From: Sabulitectum sp036743055
GTDB taxonomy: Bacteria > Fermentibacterota > Fermentibacteria > Fermentibacterales > JCC-6
Length of the DNA: 64,000 nt
NCBI GenBank assembly: GCA_036743055.1
Contig: DAINQE010000006.1
Location: 10,873-74,872 of the forward strand
Direction: 5' to 3'
Made by a program: the position numbers and the translations under genes. Each line of letters starts with the position of its first letter. Position 1 is the first letter of the stretch. This document shows positions 8,499-17,579 of the stretch, in pieces. The notes below the pieces were generated by a model. The model was not told the DNA's origin and searched no databases. It saw only the letters and a program-made list of their open reading frames with translations.

Positions 8499-9485
8499 TT
8501 GGTAGTAAAAAACTTCGCTGAAATGGAGAAGAAAGTCGTTTCCGCATCCCCTGGAGATGTGTTCCTGATCTCCGGAGAGGAGCATTACCAGTCAATGAGG
8601 CTCCTGGACCTTCTCCGCAGGAGGGCGGCTGGCCTCGGCATGGAAACGGTGCGCCTTTCCCCTGATGACATGGGTGAGGTGAACCTGAAGGCGCTTTTCA
8701 GTGAGGGCTCCCTCTTCAGCTCCGGCAAACTCGTTATCATCACAGAGGTCGACAAGCTCCCCAGGTCCGACCGGAAGGATCTCGAAGAGGTCGTTCAGGC
8801 CGGTTCCGATCACATCCTCTTCGCCAGGACCGCCGGCAGGAAGCCTTCGAACGCATTCATTAAGGCCCTGGAATCGGCGGGCACTGGATTCACCTGCTGG
8901 GAGCCATTTCCCACGGCCATGTGGACATGGACGAAACGGCTCTCCTCCGAAGAGGGCATCTCGTTCACCAGGGACGGTTCGCAGGCTGTGGAGGTGATAG
9001 CCTCCGGAAGGCTGGAAAGGCTTGCGGAAACCGTCACCAGGGTTGCAATATTCCATGGAAAGGGATGCAGAGCATCAGCTTCTGATGTTTACAGAGCGGT
9101 GAAGGGGGAAAGGGAGACAACCGCATTCAGGTTCTGCGAAGAAGTCCTGGGGGGCAAAAGGGGTGAAGCCCTGGCCTCCCTGGCCCTGCTCCTGGGGGCG
9201 GGAGAGGAGCCGATCCGCCTCCTTGCGCTGCTGTATAGCCAGTGGAAACAGGTGGCAGCGGCCGGTGAAATGATGAAAAAAGGGGTATCGCCGAAAGAGG
9301 CCTCGGGAAAACTGGGCATTCCACCATTCAGATGGAAAGCCGTGGAAGCTCTGGCTGCAAGGGGCAGATACGGTGCAAATTATTCCAGCCTAGATGCTTT
9401 TGCTTCCGCCGACCACGAACTGAAGACCGGAGGTGATCCCCTGGCGTCCATGGCCTCCGTTGTTCTAACCTTGACAACAGGTTGA
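8499..9485 (+). CDS. holA: DNA polymerase III delta subunit
   Basis: Clamp-loader subunit that opens the beta clamp. 328 aa, usual size. Family features are the N-terminal VFLISGEEHYQSMRLLDLL, the segment LKALFSEGSLFSSGKLVII, and the C-terminal helical collar (EEPIRLLALLYSQWKQV). The Walker-like site is degenerate, as normal for delta. The TTG start at 8499 follows GGGGAG with suitable spacing. It is divergent from the chaperone gene across an 80-bp gap, with the coiled-coil zinc-ribbon gene downstream. Confidence 0.9.
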   Translation: MVVKNFAEMEKKVVSASPGDVFLISGEEHYQSMRLLDLLRRRAAGLGMETVRLSPDDMGEVNLKALFSEGSLFSSGKLVIITEVDKLPRSDRKDLEEVVQAGSDHILFARTAGRKPSNAFIKALESAGTGFTCWEPFPTAMWTWTKRLSSEEGISFTRDGSQAVEVIASGRLERLAETVTRVAIFHGKGCRASASDVYRAVKGERETTAFRFCEEVLGGKRGEALASLALLLGAGEEPIRLLALLYSQWKQVAAAGEMMKKGVSPKEASGKLGIPPFRWKAVEALAARGRYGANYSSLDAFASADHELKTGGDPLASMASVVLTLTTG

Positions 9486-9551
9486 TAATGAAGAAAAATA
9501 ACCCAATGCAATGCAACCGCTGAGAAAACAGCTCTTTGGAATGGAGGGGTA

Positions 9552-10235
9552 ATGGCGCTCGAAAGGAAGATTCAGGATCTCCTTGGAAGAAGGAATGAAC
9601 TGGCCGACAGGCTGGCTAACCTTGAATCCATGAAGAAGGAGACCAACCAGAGGGTTTATTCCAGGATAAAGGCCGACTACGACAACCAGCTCAACGAGGT
9701 CCTCAACAGCCTCGGCGCTGAAAAGGGCTCCCTTGAGGACAAGGTCAGCGACCTCACAGCCAGGATCAACGAACTCGAGCAGAAGCACCAGAGCGAATCC
9801 GATCTCGTGGAAGAGCTCCAGATAAGGGCCAAGCTCCGGGAGCACGACGAGAACGACCCCAAATTCCAGAAGGAACTCGACGACGCCACCGGCGCGCGGA
9901 ACAAGACCGCCGACGAGCTCGACGGCTACCGTTCAGAGCTGGGCGACATGAAGAAGGTCCTCCGCGACGTGGAAGACGCAACAGCCGGAAAGGCTGCCGC
10001 GGCTGCGGCGGCGCAGCCGGCCGCTGAAGCAGCTGACTCCCTGGATGAACTGGAACTCGACGAGGAAGTCGCCCTGGAAGAGGAAACCGAAGACGACTCC
10101 GTTCCCTGCCCTTCCTGCGGCCATGTGAACCCGCCCCAGAAGCTCTTCTGCGAAGAGTGCGGAGCCGCCCTTGACGAAGAGGAGGGTCTGGAAGACGACT
10201 TCGACCTGCTCGACGACGGCGATCTGGACCTTTAG
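9552..10235 (+). CDS. Coiled-coil protein with C-terminal zinc ribbon
   Basis: 227-aa soluble protein, no signal peptide. Residues about 1-140 are a highly charged coiled coil (ELADRLANLESMKKETNQR and similar). An Ala-rich hinge (AGKAAAAAAAQPAAEAA) follows, then an acidic stretch and one zinc ribbon with two CxxC pairs (CPSCGHV...CEECGAAL). A very acidic tail ends the protein. It could be a nucleic-acid or ribosome-associated factor, but no specific function is recognised. GGAGGGG precedes the ATG. A strong hairpin with a T-run follows the stop. Confidence 0.8.
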   Translation: MALERKIQDLLGRRNELADRLANLESMKKETNQRVYSRIKADYDNQLNEVLNSLGAEKGSLEDKVSDLTARINELEQKHQSESDLVEELQIRAKLREHDENDPKFQKELDDATGARNKTADELDGYRSELGDMKKVLRDVEDATAGKAAAAAAAQPAAEAADSLDELELDEEVALEEETEDDSVPCPSCGHVNPPQKLFCEECGAALDEEEGLEDDFDLLDDGDLDL

Positions 10236-10259
10236 TAAGATTTGATCTCCAAGACAGGA

Positions 10260-10289
10260 GGCCCCGGGTTCCCGGGGCCTTCAGTTTTT
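10260..10289 (+). terminator. Intrinsic terminator after the zinc-ribbon gene
   Basis: A 9-bp perfect GC stem (GGCCCCGGG at 10260-10268, CCCGGGGCC at 10271-10279) with a TT tip is followed by TTCAGTTTTT. It sits between two convergent genes and the asd stop codon begins at 10283, so it may also stop asd transcription from the other side, although the T-run there is weak. Confidence 0.8.
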
Positions 10290-11231
10290 CAGCAGCATCT
10301 CCATTATCTCCACGGCGTTGAGGGCTGCGCCCTTTCTCACGTTATCGGCGGTGACCCAGAACTGAACTATGCAGGGGTCCATGGGATGGTTCCGTACCCT
10401 TCCAACGAAGGTGCTGTCCGTTCCAGGCGTTCCCAGGGGCTGGAATCCCCTTTCCTTCACCACTACTCCGGGAAAGCCGGCCAGAGCCTCAGCAGCCACC
10501 CGGCAGGGAACGGGGCGGGTGAAGCTGACGGTTACAGATTCGGTGTGCCCGACCATCACAGGAACCCTGGCGCAGGATGGATACACCGGGAAGGATGAGG
10601 AGAGTATCTTCGCGGTCTCGTGGACGAGCTTCCTTTCCTCGAATGTGTACCCGTCATGTTCAGGCTCGCCTATCTCGCATACCACGTTCCTGTGGAATCC
10701 TCCATATGAGGGACCGCTTTTTTCCTCGGCCTGCAGCTGCCCGATTCCCCGGCTTCCCGCTCCGGAGACCGACTGGTATGTCGATACGGCAGCCCAGGAT
10801 ATGGGTGCCACCTCCATGAGCGGTGCAAGGGCCATCACCAGCTGGATGGTGGAGCAGTTGGGGTTGGCTATCAGACGATCATCCTGTCCAGCCGCCTCCG
10901 GGTTCACCTGAGGGACCACAAGGGGCACCCCGGGGTCCATGCGGTACGCCGAAGAGTTGTCTATTACCGTCGCTCCCGCCTCCAGGGCCATGGGAACCCA
11001 TTCCCGGGCCACCTGCGAGGAGGTTGCACCCAGGAGTATCATGCCCTTTTCCACGGAGGATTTTTTTATTATTTCAACAGGAAGGGCAGAACCCCTGAAA
11101 TCCAGTGTTCTGCCGGTGCTCGCTTTCGATGCGAACAGTTTGATTTCATCCGCAGGAAGGTTGCGTTGCTCAATAACAGAAAGCATCTCCCGGCCCACGA
11201 GTCCCGTTGCTCCTACGATTCCGGCTTTCAT
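10281..11231 (-). CDS. asd: Aspartate-semialdehyde dehydrogenase
   Basis: Reduces aspartyl-4-phosphate to aspartate semialdehyde, feeding lysine/diaminopimelate, threonine and methionine synthesis. 316 aa. N-terminal NADP fold (GIVGATGLVGREML), catalytic Cys126 in NPNCSTIQ, substrate-binding RVPVMVGH, and the LGTPGTDSTFVGRVR segment near the C-terminus. The start codon region overlaps or abuts the 5' end of the divergent lytic transglycosylase gene, leaving almost no room for a promoter outside coding sequence. Diaminopimelate supply links it to the cell-wall genes next door, though this is only context. Confidence 0.95.
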   Translation of the reverse strand: MKAGIVGATGLVGREMLSVIEQRNLPADEIKLFASKASTGRTLDFRGSALPVEIIKKSSVEKGMILLGATSSQVAREWVPMALEAGATVIDNSSAYRMDPGVPLVVPQVNPEAAGQDDRLIANPNCSTIQLVMALAPLMEVAPISWAAVSTYQSVSGAGSRGIGQLQAEEKSGPSYGGFHRNVVCEIGEPEHDGYTFEERKLVHETAKILSSSFPVYPSCARVPVMVGHTESVTVSFTRPVPCRVAAEALAGFPGVVVKERGFQPLGTPGTDSTFVGRVRNHPMDPCIVQFWVTADNVRKGAALNAVEIMEMLLKN

Positions 11232-12671
11232 GCTGTTTTCCCCTCCAGGTGGTTTCGTTCGATCCTGCGGTTGGCGCTGCCGGTAATATTACTGCTTTCA
11301 GGGTGCTCCGGCACGCGGCTTCACCGTCCGGGAACCCTGGTTCAGCCCCCGGGAAGCGGTACAGGGGAGCCGGATGAGAGCCCGATGGCCCGGGCCCAGA
11401 CCCCTGCGGTGCCCCTGTTTCACGGGGTGGGCAGCGGTGATGCCGGGGAGATGATACCCCTTCATGCACCACATCTCAGCGACCTTAACTATTCCCCGGA
11501 AAGCTGTCCCGCAGAGAGGGGAATGATAAGGCTCCTGGAGGCGATCCTTAAGAGCGAAGGGGCTCCCGCCGACCTTTCCGCGCTTCCCTGGGTGGAGAGC
11601 AGCTATTACATAGGCGACTACTCCAGGGTGGGCGCCGCAGGGCCCTGGCAGTTCATGAGCGGAACCGCCAGACACTTCAACATGAACATGACCGATGAGG
11701 TGGACGAGAGGTACTCCTGGGCGGCTTCCACCAGGAAAGCCTCCGAGTATCTCGGCTACCTTCACCGAAGGTTCGACGACTGGCATCTCGCCCTTGCCGC
11801 ATACAACTGCGGTGAGGGAGTGGTTGACAGGGCCCTGGCCAACGCATCCAGGAAAGAGTACGGAATGATAGAGCTTCCAGGGGAGACCGACGCCTTCGTA
11901 CCAAGGTATTCCGCTGCGCTGCAGGCCCTCAGGGGCCGGGAGCCGGACACACCGGACCTGGCCGTGGTAATGGTTCCACCGGGGCTGGACCTTCGGATAC
12001 TGGCAGCGGAATCCGGAATAGACCCCGACGTGATGGCGGACCTTAACAGGGGATTCCTCCTGGAAAGGACACCGATCGGACAGAGGAACTGGGAGGTGGT
12101 GGTCCCGTCATCCAGGGCATCCGTGGCGTTTCAGGCGGCATGGTCCATCAACGGACGGGACTACCTGGTGAAGCACGGAGACACATGGGCGTCGGTGGCT
12201 GAGGCCCTGGGTGTAAGTTCCAGCGAACTCATGTCGGCGAACTCCGGAGCGATGCCCCAGCCGGGGGAGTACATGTTCCTTCCGGGAACCTCGAGGGTAC
12301 CCGTGAACTCCGCCGCAGCTGAAAGGGCGGGCTTCTACAGCTACACCGTGCGTGCGGGGGACACCCTGGGGGGCATTGGCGCCTCCATTGGTGTATCTTC
12401 CAGGGAAGTGGCCGCGTGGAACGACATAACAACCTCCACCACCATTTTCCCCGGGCAGACCCTCCTCCTCAGGGGGATCCCGCCTGAGGGCACCGCCCAG
12501 GTGGAGATAGTCCGGGCCGCCAGCCAGGTGACCCATACGGTAGCCGAGGGGGACACCATGTGGGACCTTGCCCTGCGGTACGGGGTTTCCGTGGATCAGA
12601 TAATGCAGCTGAACGATAAGGAATCATCGTCTTTGTCAATAGGGGAGACCTTAATTATCAAACCGGAGTAG
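11166..12671 (+). CDS. MltD-like lytic transglycosylase lipoprotein with three LysM domains
   Basis: Cleaves peptidoglycan glycan strands from the outer-membrane side. A lipoprotein signal ends in LLSGC (the stretch LALPVILLLSGCS). The SLT domain carries the catalytic Glu in PWVESSYY, then GPWQFM and LAAYNCGEG. Three LysM repeats follow (starting YLVKHGDTW, SYTVRAGDTL and THTVAEGDTM). The start is unclear: TTG 11166 lies inside the divergent asd gene and gives a long N-terminus; TTG 11271 is too late for a signal peptide. An AGGTGG site at 11247-11252 precedes ATC 11262 and CTG 11265, which would give a compact signal. The next gene starts 5 nt after the stop. Confidence 0.88.
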   Translation: MLNNRKHLPAHESRCSYDSGFHAVFPSRWFRSILRLALPVILLLSGCSGTRLHRPGTLVQPPGSGTGEPDESPMARAQTPAVPLFHGVGSGDAGEMIPLHAPHLSDLNYSPESCPAERGMIRLLEAILKSEGAPADLSALPWVESSYYIGDYSRVGAAGPWQFMSGTARHFNMNMTDEVDERYSWAASTRKASEYLGYLHRRFDDWHLALAAYNCGEGVVDRALANASRKEYGMIELPGETDAFVPRYSAALQALRGREPDTPDLAVVMVPPGLDLRILAAESGIDPDVMADLNRGFLLERTPIGQRNWEVVVPSSRASVAFQAAWSINGRDYLVKHGDTWASVAEALGVSSSELMSANSGAMPQPGEYMFLPGTSRVPVNSAAAERAGFYSYTVRAGDTLGGIGASIGVSSREVAAWNDITTSTTIFPGQTLLLRGIPPEGTAQVEIVRAASQVTHTVAEGDTMWDLALRYGVSVDQIMQLNDKESSSLSIGETLIIKPE

Positions 12672-12676
12672 GTGTC

Positions 12677-15600
12677 ATGTCATTTCTCTTTGGATCCAAG
12701 GCGCAGAGAACTTTCAAGAAGATTCAGGACCTGGCCGCGGGGGATATGGTGGACCAGGCGGCGGTCATGGTGGAGGAAGAGCTCGAAACCCTTCTGGAAG
12801 ATCATGACATTGCAGCGAAGCTGGTTCCCTTCCTGATGGACATAGGCCATCCCGATCTGGGCGGGCGGATCGGAGAGCGGATAATCAAGACCCATTCCGA
12901 CCTCCGCATGTCGGTGACCAGGCTCCTGGAAGAGAAGCAGGCCCAGTTCCCCAGGTCGATCGAACTCCTGAGGGTTATATGGAAAAGCCGTCTTCATCAG
13001 CGGGACTTCAATGGTCTCATGGACATACTGGGCCGAACGGAAAGGGTTACCGTCAGCCGGTTCGCCGACTCGATCCAGTCTTCGGCCCAGGCCCTCAGCG
13101 GTGCAAGGGGAAGAGAGCTGGGGCAGGGCATAGAGCGCATCCTGGCCTGGGCGGTGATCTCCCTGCACAGGGGGGATCCTTCCGCGGCAATGGACATACT
13201 GGTGGACGCGGCAAAGCGCTGCAGTTTTCCCGAGGAAAGTCTTTCCAGGCTGAGCGGATGGATAGCCGCCAGGACCGGAGGCACCGAGATGGAAGTGAAC
13301 CTGAAGCGGATACAGGTGCTCACTGCCATCGGCGACAGGGAACGGGCCGTCTCGGAGCTGCCGGGTCTCTACGAGGCTGAGAAGGATATCCTGGACAGGG
13401 CCATATCCCTTGTTGAGAAAGATCTGGTACCTGGAGACAAAACATCCAAGGCGAGGATCTCCCTTGCCAGGCTCATGGCAAAGGCGGGCAGGGTTAACGA
13501 AGCCTGCCTCATGCTGGATCCCCTCCTTGAGGGCGGCCACGAGTCATCCATGCTGGAGCAGGCGGTCACCGGTCTGGTGATAGGCGCCCAGGGTTCCGCC
13601 AGGGTACATCTGCTTCAGGCCAGGCTGAGGCTTTTCAGAGGAGAGAACACCCAGGCCCTGGATTCCATCGAGAGGGCCTTCGGATGTCCCGATGTGGCTG
13701 AATCGCCGGTTGTGGACATCTGCAGAAGCTTCATCAAGAGCGGTATAGACCGGGACGGCATGGTAACCGGCAAGCTGGGTGAATTCCTTGTGGAGAAGGG
13801 CACGGTGGATGAAGCCGTGAACATCCTGTCCCTCAGCGTGGCTACCGAGCCCGAGTGGGTGCTTGAAAAGCTGCAGCTTCTTCTGAAGCGCGACAGGACA
13901 AGCGCGGCGGTCCTCACCCTGCTGGCAGTGGTTCTGCTTGTACTCAACCGCGGCGGCGAAGCCGCGGCTACACTGAAGCATCTGGCGGCCAGGAAGGACG
14001 TAAAATCGAAACAGGATATCGTCTCCGTACTATCCGATTTCGACGACCTCATGGGGGAACACCGCGAGCTCAGAAGGCTCAGGGCTGCCTCGGGAGCCGC
14101 AAGCGGAACCGGGGAGGATTCCGCCAGAGACTGGCTGGAGCTGATCATATCCGGTGATAAGGTCAGCGAGAGTGGATGTCTGGTGGTCTTCGACAGCGGC
14201 GTTTACAAGGACAGGGCAGCGGAAATACTGGAATCCGGTTTCACTCCGGATTCCCCTGGGGCGGAGCTGGTACTGGCCGCGGCAAAGATCGTCGCAGGGG
14301 TGCCCGGGGAGAGTTCCGAGCACCTTTCCAGGGCCATGGAGTCAACGGAACTGCTGGACAGGGTCACCCATCTGGTGGCCTCGCTTCCGTTCTCCGCCGT
14401 TGCCGCCATGAAACCGGAAAAGGTCTTCAGGACACTGAACGACAGCGGCAGGGGAGAAGTGGTGGCGAAGATACTTCCGCTGCTCTCCACCGGGGAGACG
14501 GAGAAGTGGATGGACGACCTGGCATCAAGGGTAAGTCTTCCCGACCCCGACGAAACCGCATTGTTCAGGCTCAGGTATTTCATAGAACAGGGCAAGCCAG
14601 GTACGGCGGCGGCGGCCGCAAAGGGCCTGGAAGTCTCAGGGATGAACATAGTCAGCCTTCTGGAGGGCTGCGCGGCGGTTTCCTCAGGAGACCTGACCGC
14701 GGCCACCGAGCACCTGTCCCGGGCTGCTTCCCACGAGGAGACCGCTTCGCTGGCCAAGGCCGTTCTCGGAACCCTCTCCGGAATGGACGAGGGCAACTCC
14801 GCATCGGCCATCGCACTGGCAAGGGCGGAGCTCAAGACCGGGAACATCAAGGGTGCCGTTGAAACACTCCGGGGCATCCTCCATGACCCTGACGTACTGG
14901 TCTTTCTCGAGGAAGCCGCCGCCGAGGTTCCCGGAGCCCATATGATCCATGGATGTCTGGCCCTTGCAAGGCTTTACACCGGTGACGCCGACGGCTACAG
15001 GGCAGCGGCGGGCACCGCACTGGAAGGAAGCTCGGAAATGGCGTCCGAGCTTGTGGAGAAGGGAGCCGGCTACTCCCTGGAGAACCATTACGCCCTGGGT
15101 ATGCTCTTCGCCGCCGAAGCCGGCATTTCCCACATAGAGGGTTTCCAGTCCGCGGAGCTCCTTTCCGCCGCGTTATGTACGGATCCCTCTCTGGCGGGTC
15201 GTGTGGCGGCGCTGAAGAGCGAAGACGAAACGGTTCAGATGCTCACGGCCCTGGCTCTGTGCGATCCCCTTGCCTTCTCCGCGAAAGCCCTTCCAAAGGG
15301 AGTTTCCATTCCGGAATCCATGATAGACGCCGCAGTGGAAAGATGGGAAACCCAGAACGCCCTGGACGCCCTCGAACAGCTGGAGGAGCTTTCCGGCTCA
15401 GCCGGATACGCGGAGAGGGTCCACAGGATAAGGAAGATCCTGGCCGCAGGCGGAAGGGACAGGTCGAAGGAACTGCTGTCCGATGCCATGGACCGCGGGG
15501 AGTGGAGGGCCGACCTTTTTTCCCTCTGCTCGAACAGGGAAGTGGCCGGCGAATCAATCGAGAAGCTTTTCCCCGATGGTGTGGAAGGTGTATCGGAAGA

Positions 15601-16213
15601 TGAGATAGAAGCCGCCGGGGACATGCTGGTCAGGTGCGGTGCCAGGGAAGCCCTCTATGATTTCGCCGTAAAGCTCCTTGAAGCTGGTACCGAATCCTGT
15701 TCAGCCGCAGCCGGAAAAACAGTAGACATCTATGTTCCCACCGCGGGCGAGGAGGGTTCCCTGACCGTGGAGCAGGTGGTGGACCTTCTCCTCCTGGCGG
15801 GAAGGACCTCCGATGCGTTCCCCCTGGCAAGGGGGGATTCCGGTCTTCTTGCAAAGGTAAGGCAGAAGGTCGCCCTTCTCGACAGGGAGTCTTCTACTCC
15901 GGAAAGTATTCTCCGCTCGAACCGCCCCGGGGAGATGCCTCCCGATGCCCCTGCAATGGCCAGGGGGGAAGCACTCTGGATGGCAGGCCAGCGCAGGGCG
16001 GCCTGCGGCGTCTGGAAGAAGGGCTATGAAGAAACCTCCGATCCCGCACTGCTGCAGAGGCTCATGGAAGGCTTTCACTCAATGGGCAGGGAGCTGGACT
16101 CAGCGGCAACGGCAAGGCTGCTTGCGGAGAAGCACCCTGATGTTCTTTTCAGGAGCGGTGAACCAGGAGCAAAAGGCAAAAAACTTGCATTGATATCATA
16201 TAGCATCAAGTAA
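12677..16213 (+). CDS. Giant helical-repeat (TPR-like solenoid) protein, function unknown
   Basis: 1178 aa with no signal peptide or membrane helix, so probably cytoplasmic. Almost the whole length is short amphipathic helices of TPR/HEAT character, e.g. ARLMAKAGRVNEACLMLDP and TLLAVVLLVLNRGGEAAATL. I recognise no catalytic motif. It lies 5 nt after the LysM transglycosylase and 19 nt before the coiled-coil/TPR gene, so co-expression is likely. A scaffold that organises wall-remodelling enzymes or a gliding/division complex is one inference; a bookkeeping chaperone role is equally possible. Confidence 0.8.
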   Translation: MSFLFGSKAQRTFKKIQDLAAGDMVDQAAVMVEEELETLLEDHDIAAKLVPFLMDIGHPDLGGRIGERIIKTHSDLRMSVTRLLEEKQAQFPRSIELLRVIWKSRLHQRDFNGLMDILGRTERVTVSRFADSIQSSAQALSGARGRELGQGIERILAWAVISLHRGDPSAAMDILVDAAKRCSFPEESLSRLSGWIAARTGGTEMEVNLKRIQVLTAIGDRERAVSELPGLYEAEKDILDRAISLVEKDLVPGDKTSKARISLARLMAKAGRVNEACLMLDPLLEGGHESSMLEQAVTGLVIGAQGSARVHLLQARLRLFRGENTQALDSIERAFGCPDVAESPVVDICRSFIKSGIDRDGMVTGKLGEFLVEKGTVDEAVNILSLSVATEPEWVLEKLQLLLKRDRTSAAVLTLLAVVLLVLNRGGEAAATLKHLAARKDVKSKQDIVSVLSDFDDLMGEHRELRRLRAASGAASGTGEDSARDWLELIISGDKVSESGCLVVFDSGVYKDRAAEILESGFTPDSPGAELVLAAAKIVAGVPGESSEHLSRAMESTELLDRVTHLVASLPFSAVAAMKPEKVFRTLNDSGRGEVVAKILPLLSTGETEKWMDDLASRVSLPDPDETALFRLRYFIEQGKPGTAAAAAKGLEVSGMNIVSLLEGCAAVSSGDLTAATEHLSRAASHEETASLAKAVLGTLSGMDEGNSASAIALARAELKTGNIKGAVETLRGILHDPDVLVFLEEAAAEVPGAHMIHGCLALARLYTGDADGYRAAAGTALEGSSEMASELVEKGAGYSLENHYALGMLFAAEAGISHIEGFQSAELLSAALCTDPSLAGRVAALKSEDETVQMLTALALCDPLAFSAKALPKGVSIPESMIDAAVERWETQNALDALEQLEELSGSAGYAERVHRIRKILAAGGRDRSKELLSDAMDRGEWRADLFSLCSNREVAGESIEKLFPDGVEGVSEDEIEAAGDMLVRCGAREALYDFAVKLLEAGTESCSAAAGKTVDIYVPTAGEEGSLTVEQVVDLLLLAGRTSDAFPLARGDSGLLAKVRQKVALLDRESSTPESILRSNRPGEMPPDAPAMARGEALWMAGQRRAACGVWKKGYEETSDPALLQRLMEGFHSMGRELDSAATARLLAEKHPDVLFRSGEPGAKGKKLALISYSIK

Positions 16214-16232
16214 TCGAAAGTTGGAGGGAAAA

Positions 16233-17573
16233 ATGGCAGACAAGCCGAAAGAACTGACCACTGAACAGCTGCTGATAGAGCTTGGGAGGGTCGTAATGGG
16301 TCTGGGCACCAAGATCGACGCCCTTGGCAGCAAACTCGACGCCATTCACGAGACCCTCTCAACCGCCCCGCCGGCCGAGACCGGTGCGTCGGCTGCCCTG
16401 GACCTGCAGCCGATACTGGAGAAGCTCGACCTCATCCACGGCGCCCTCTCAGGGGAGAGGGATACCTCAGGCGGAGGCGCAGGGGCTGCCGTTCAGGTCG
16501 ACCTCCAGCCGGTCCTGGAAAAGATGGAGGAGATCCGGGAAACCCTTGGAGCCGCTTCGGGCAAAGGAGAGGCCGCAGCTGCTTCCCAGGTGGACATGAC
16601 CCCGGTCACCGAAAGGCTGGAAGAGATAAGGACGGCCCTGGAAAAAGGCTCCTACCCCGAAGAACTCAAGAAGGATATTCAGGAACTGTCCAATGCCGTG
16701 AAGGACATTCCCCTTCCTTCGCTGGAAGGTATCGAGGAGAAGTTCCAGAAGGTCGCCGACACACTCGACGAAGTGAAAAAAGCCGCCGAGGACAGAACGT
16801 TCGCCCAGGAGCTGGGAGGTTCTCTTGAAAAGGTGAGGGAGGGTCTGGAAGCCTCCGGCAAGGATACCGTGGCCGCCATCGGCGAGATCCCCGGTAAGCT
16901 TGACGCCATGGGGGAGAGGATCGCCGGTTCCATGGAGGAGCTTCAGACCAGGACCCGGGAGATACTGGAGAAGGCCGAGGAATCCCTGGAGAAGACCGAG
17001 GGCTCCCTGGAAGATGTGAAGAACGAGCTTCAGAAGGGGCTGAAACTCAATACGGACATGACCGGCCAGATGGTTGAACTTACCTCCAGGTTTGCCGACA
17101 GGGCCCAGGAGGACCTTATCACCGATCTTAATTCCCGGGCTGTGGAGCACTTCAACAACGGAGAGTACAAAGAGGCCAAGGCTCTGTTCGACGAAGCCCT
17201 GGAGCAGCAGCCCGACAACCCGGATCTCCTCTGCAACTCCGCCAATGTGCTTGCGGCGATGGATGACCTCGAGGGGGCGGAGAAGCTTTTCAGGAAGGCC
17301 CTTGGAGAGTCCCCTGAGCTGGAGCCTGCCCTCTCCGGTCTGGGGATGATCATGGTCAGGACCGCCAGGGCGGAGGAGACCATTCAGTTCCTCAAGAGCA
17401 CCATCCTCAGCGGCGAGCCTTCGGTGAGGACCACCATTGCTTACGCCAGGGCCCTTGTGGCCCTGGAAAGGCATGACGAAGCCGTTGAGCTCCTGGAGAC
17501 CGCTCTGAAGGGAGCTCCTGACAACCCTGAGATAAAGGCGGAGCTTGCTGAATACGGCTGTGAGGAAGATTAG
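16233..17573 (+). CDS. Coiled-coil protein with C-terminal TPR domain
   Basis: 446 aa, no signal peptide. Residues about 1-290 hold heptad-like segments with three related blocks of the type LQPxLEKLDLIHGAL / LQPVLEKMEEIRETL / MTPVTERLEEIRTAL separated by Gly/Ala-rich linkers. Residues about 300-446 form three or four TPRs (AVEHFNNGEYKEAKALFDEA and following). The ATG at 16233 follows a good GGAGGG site; an upstream in-frame TTG at 16221 is less likely because it overlaps that site. Its place between the helical giant and the Slt lipoprotein suggests one complex. No catalytic motif seen. Confidence 0.8.
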   Translation: MADKPKELTTEQLLIELGRVVMGLGTKIDALGSKLDAIHETLSTAPPAETGASAALDLQPILEKLDLIHGALSGERDTSGGGAGAAVQVDLQPVLEKMEEIRETLGAASGKGEAAAASQVDMTPVTERLEEIRTALEKGSYPEELKKDIQELSNAVKDIPLPSLEGIEEKFQKVADTLDEVKKAAEDRTFAQELGGSLEKVREGLEASGKDTVAAIGEIPGKLDAMGERIAGSMEELQTRTREILEKAEESLEKTEGSLEDVKNELQKGLKLNTDMTGQMVELTSRFADRAQEDLITDLNSRAVEHFNNGEYKEAKALFDEALEQQPDNPDLLCNSANVLAAMDDLEGAEKLFRKALGESPELEPALSGLGMIMVRTARAEETIQFLKSTILSGEPSVRTTIAYARALVALERHDEAVELLETALKGAPDNPEIKAELAEYGCEED

Positions 17574-17579
17574 AACCTG

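Noticed and set aside
12680..13540. Long antisense ORFs opposite the 1178-aa gene and many others
   Set aside because: They are shadows expected in GC-rich DNA, with no ribosome sites, domains or sensible composition.
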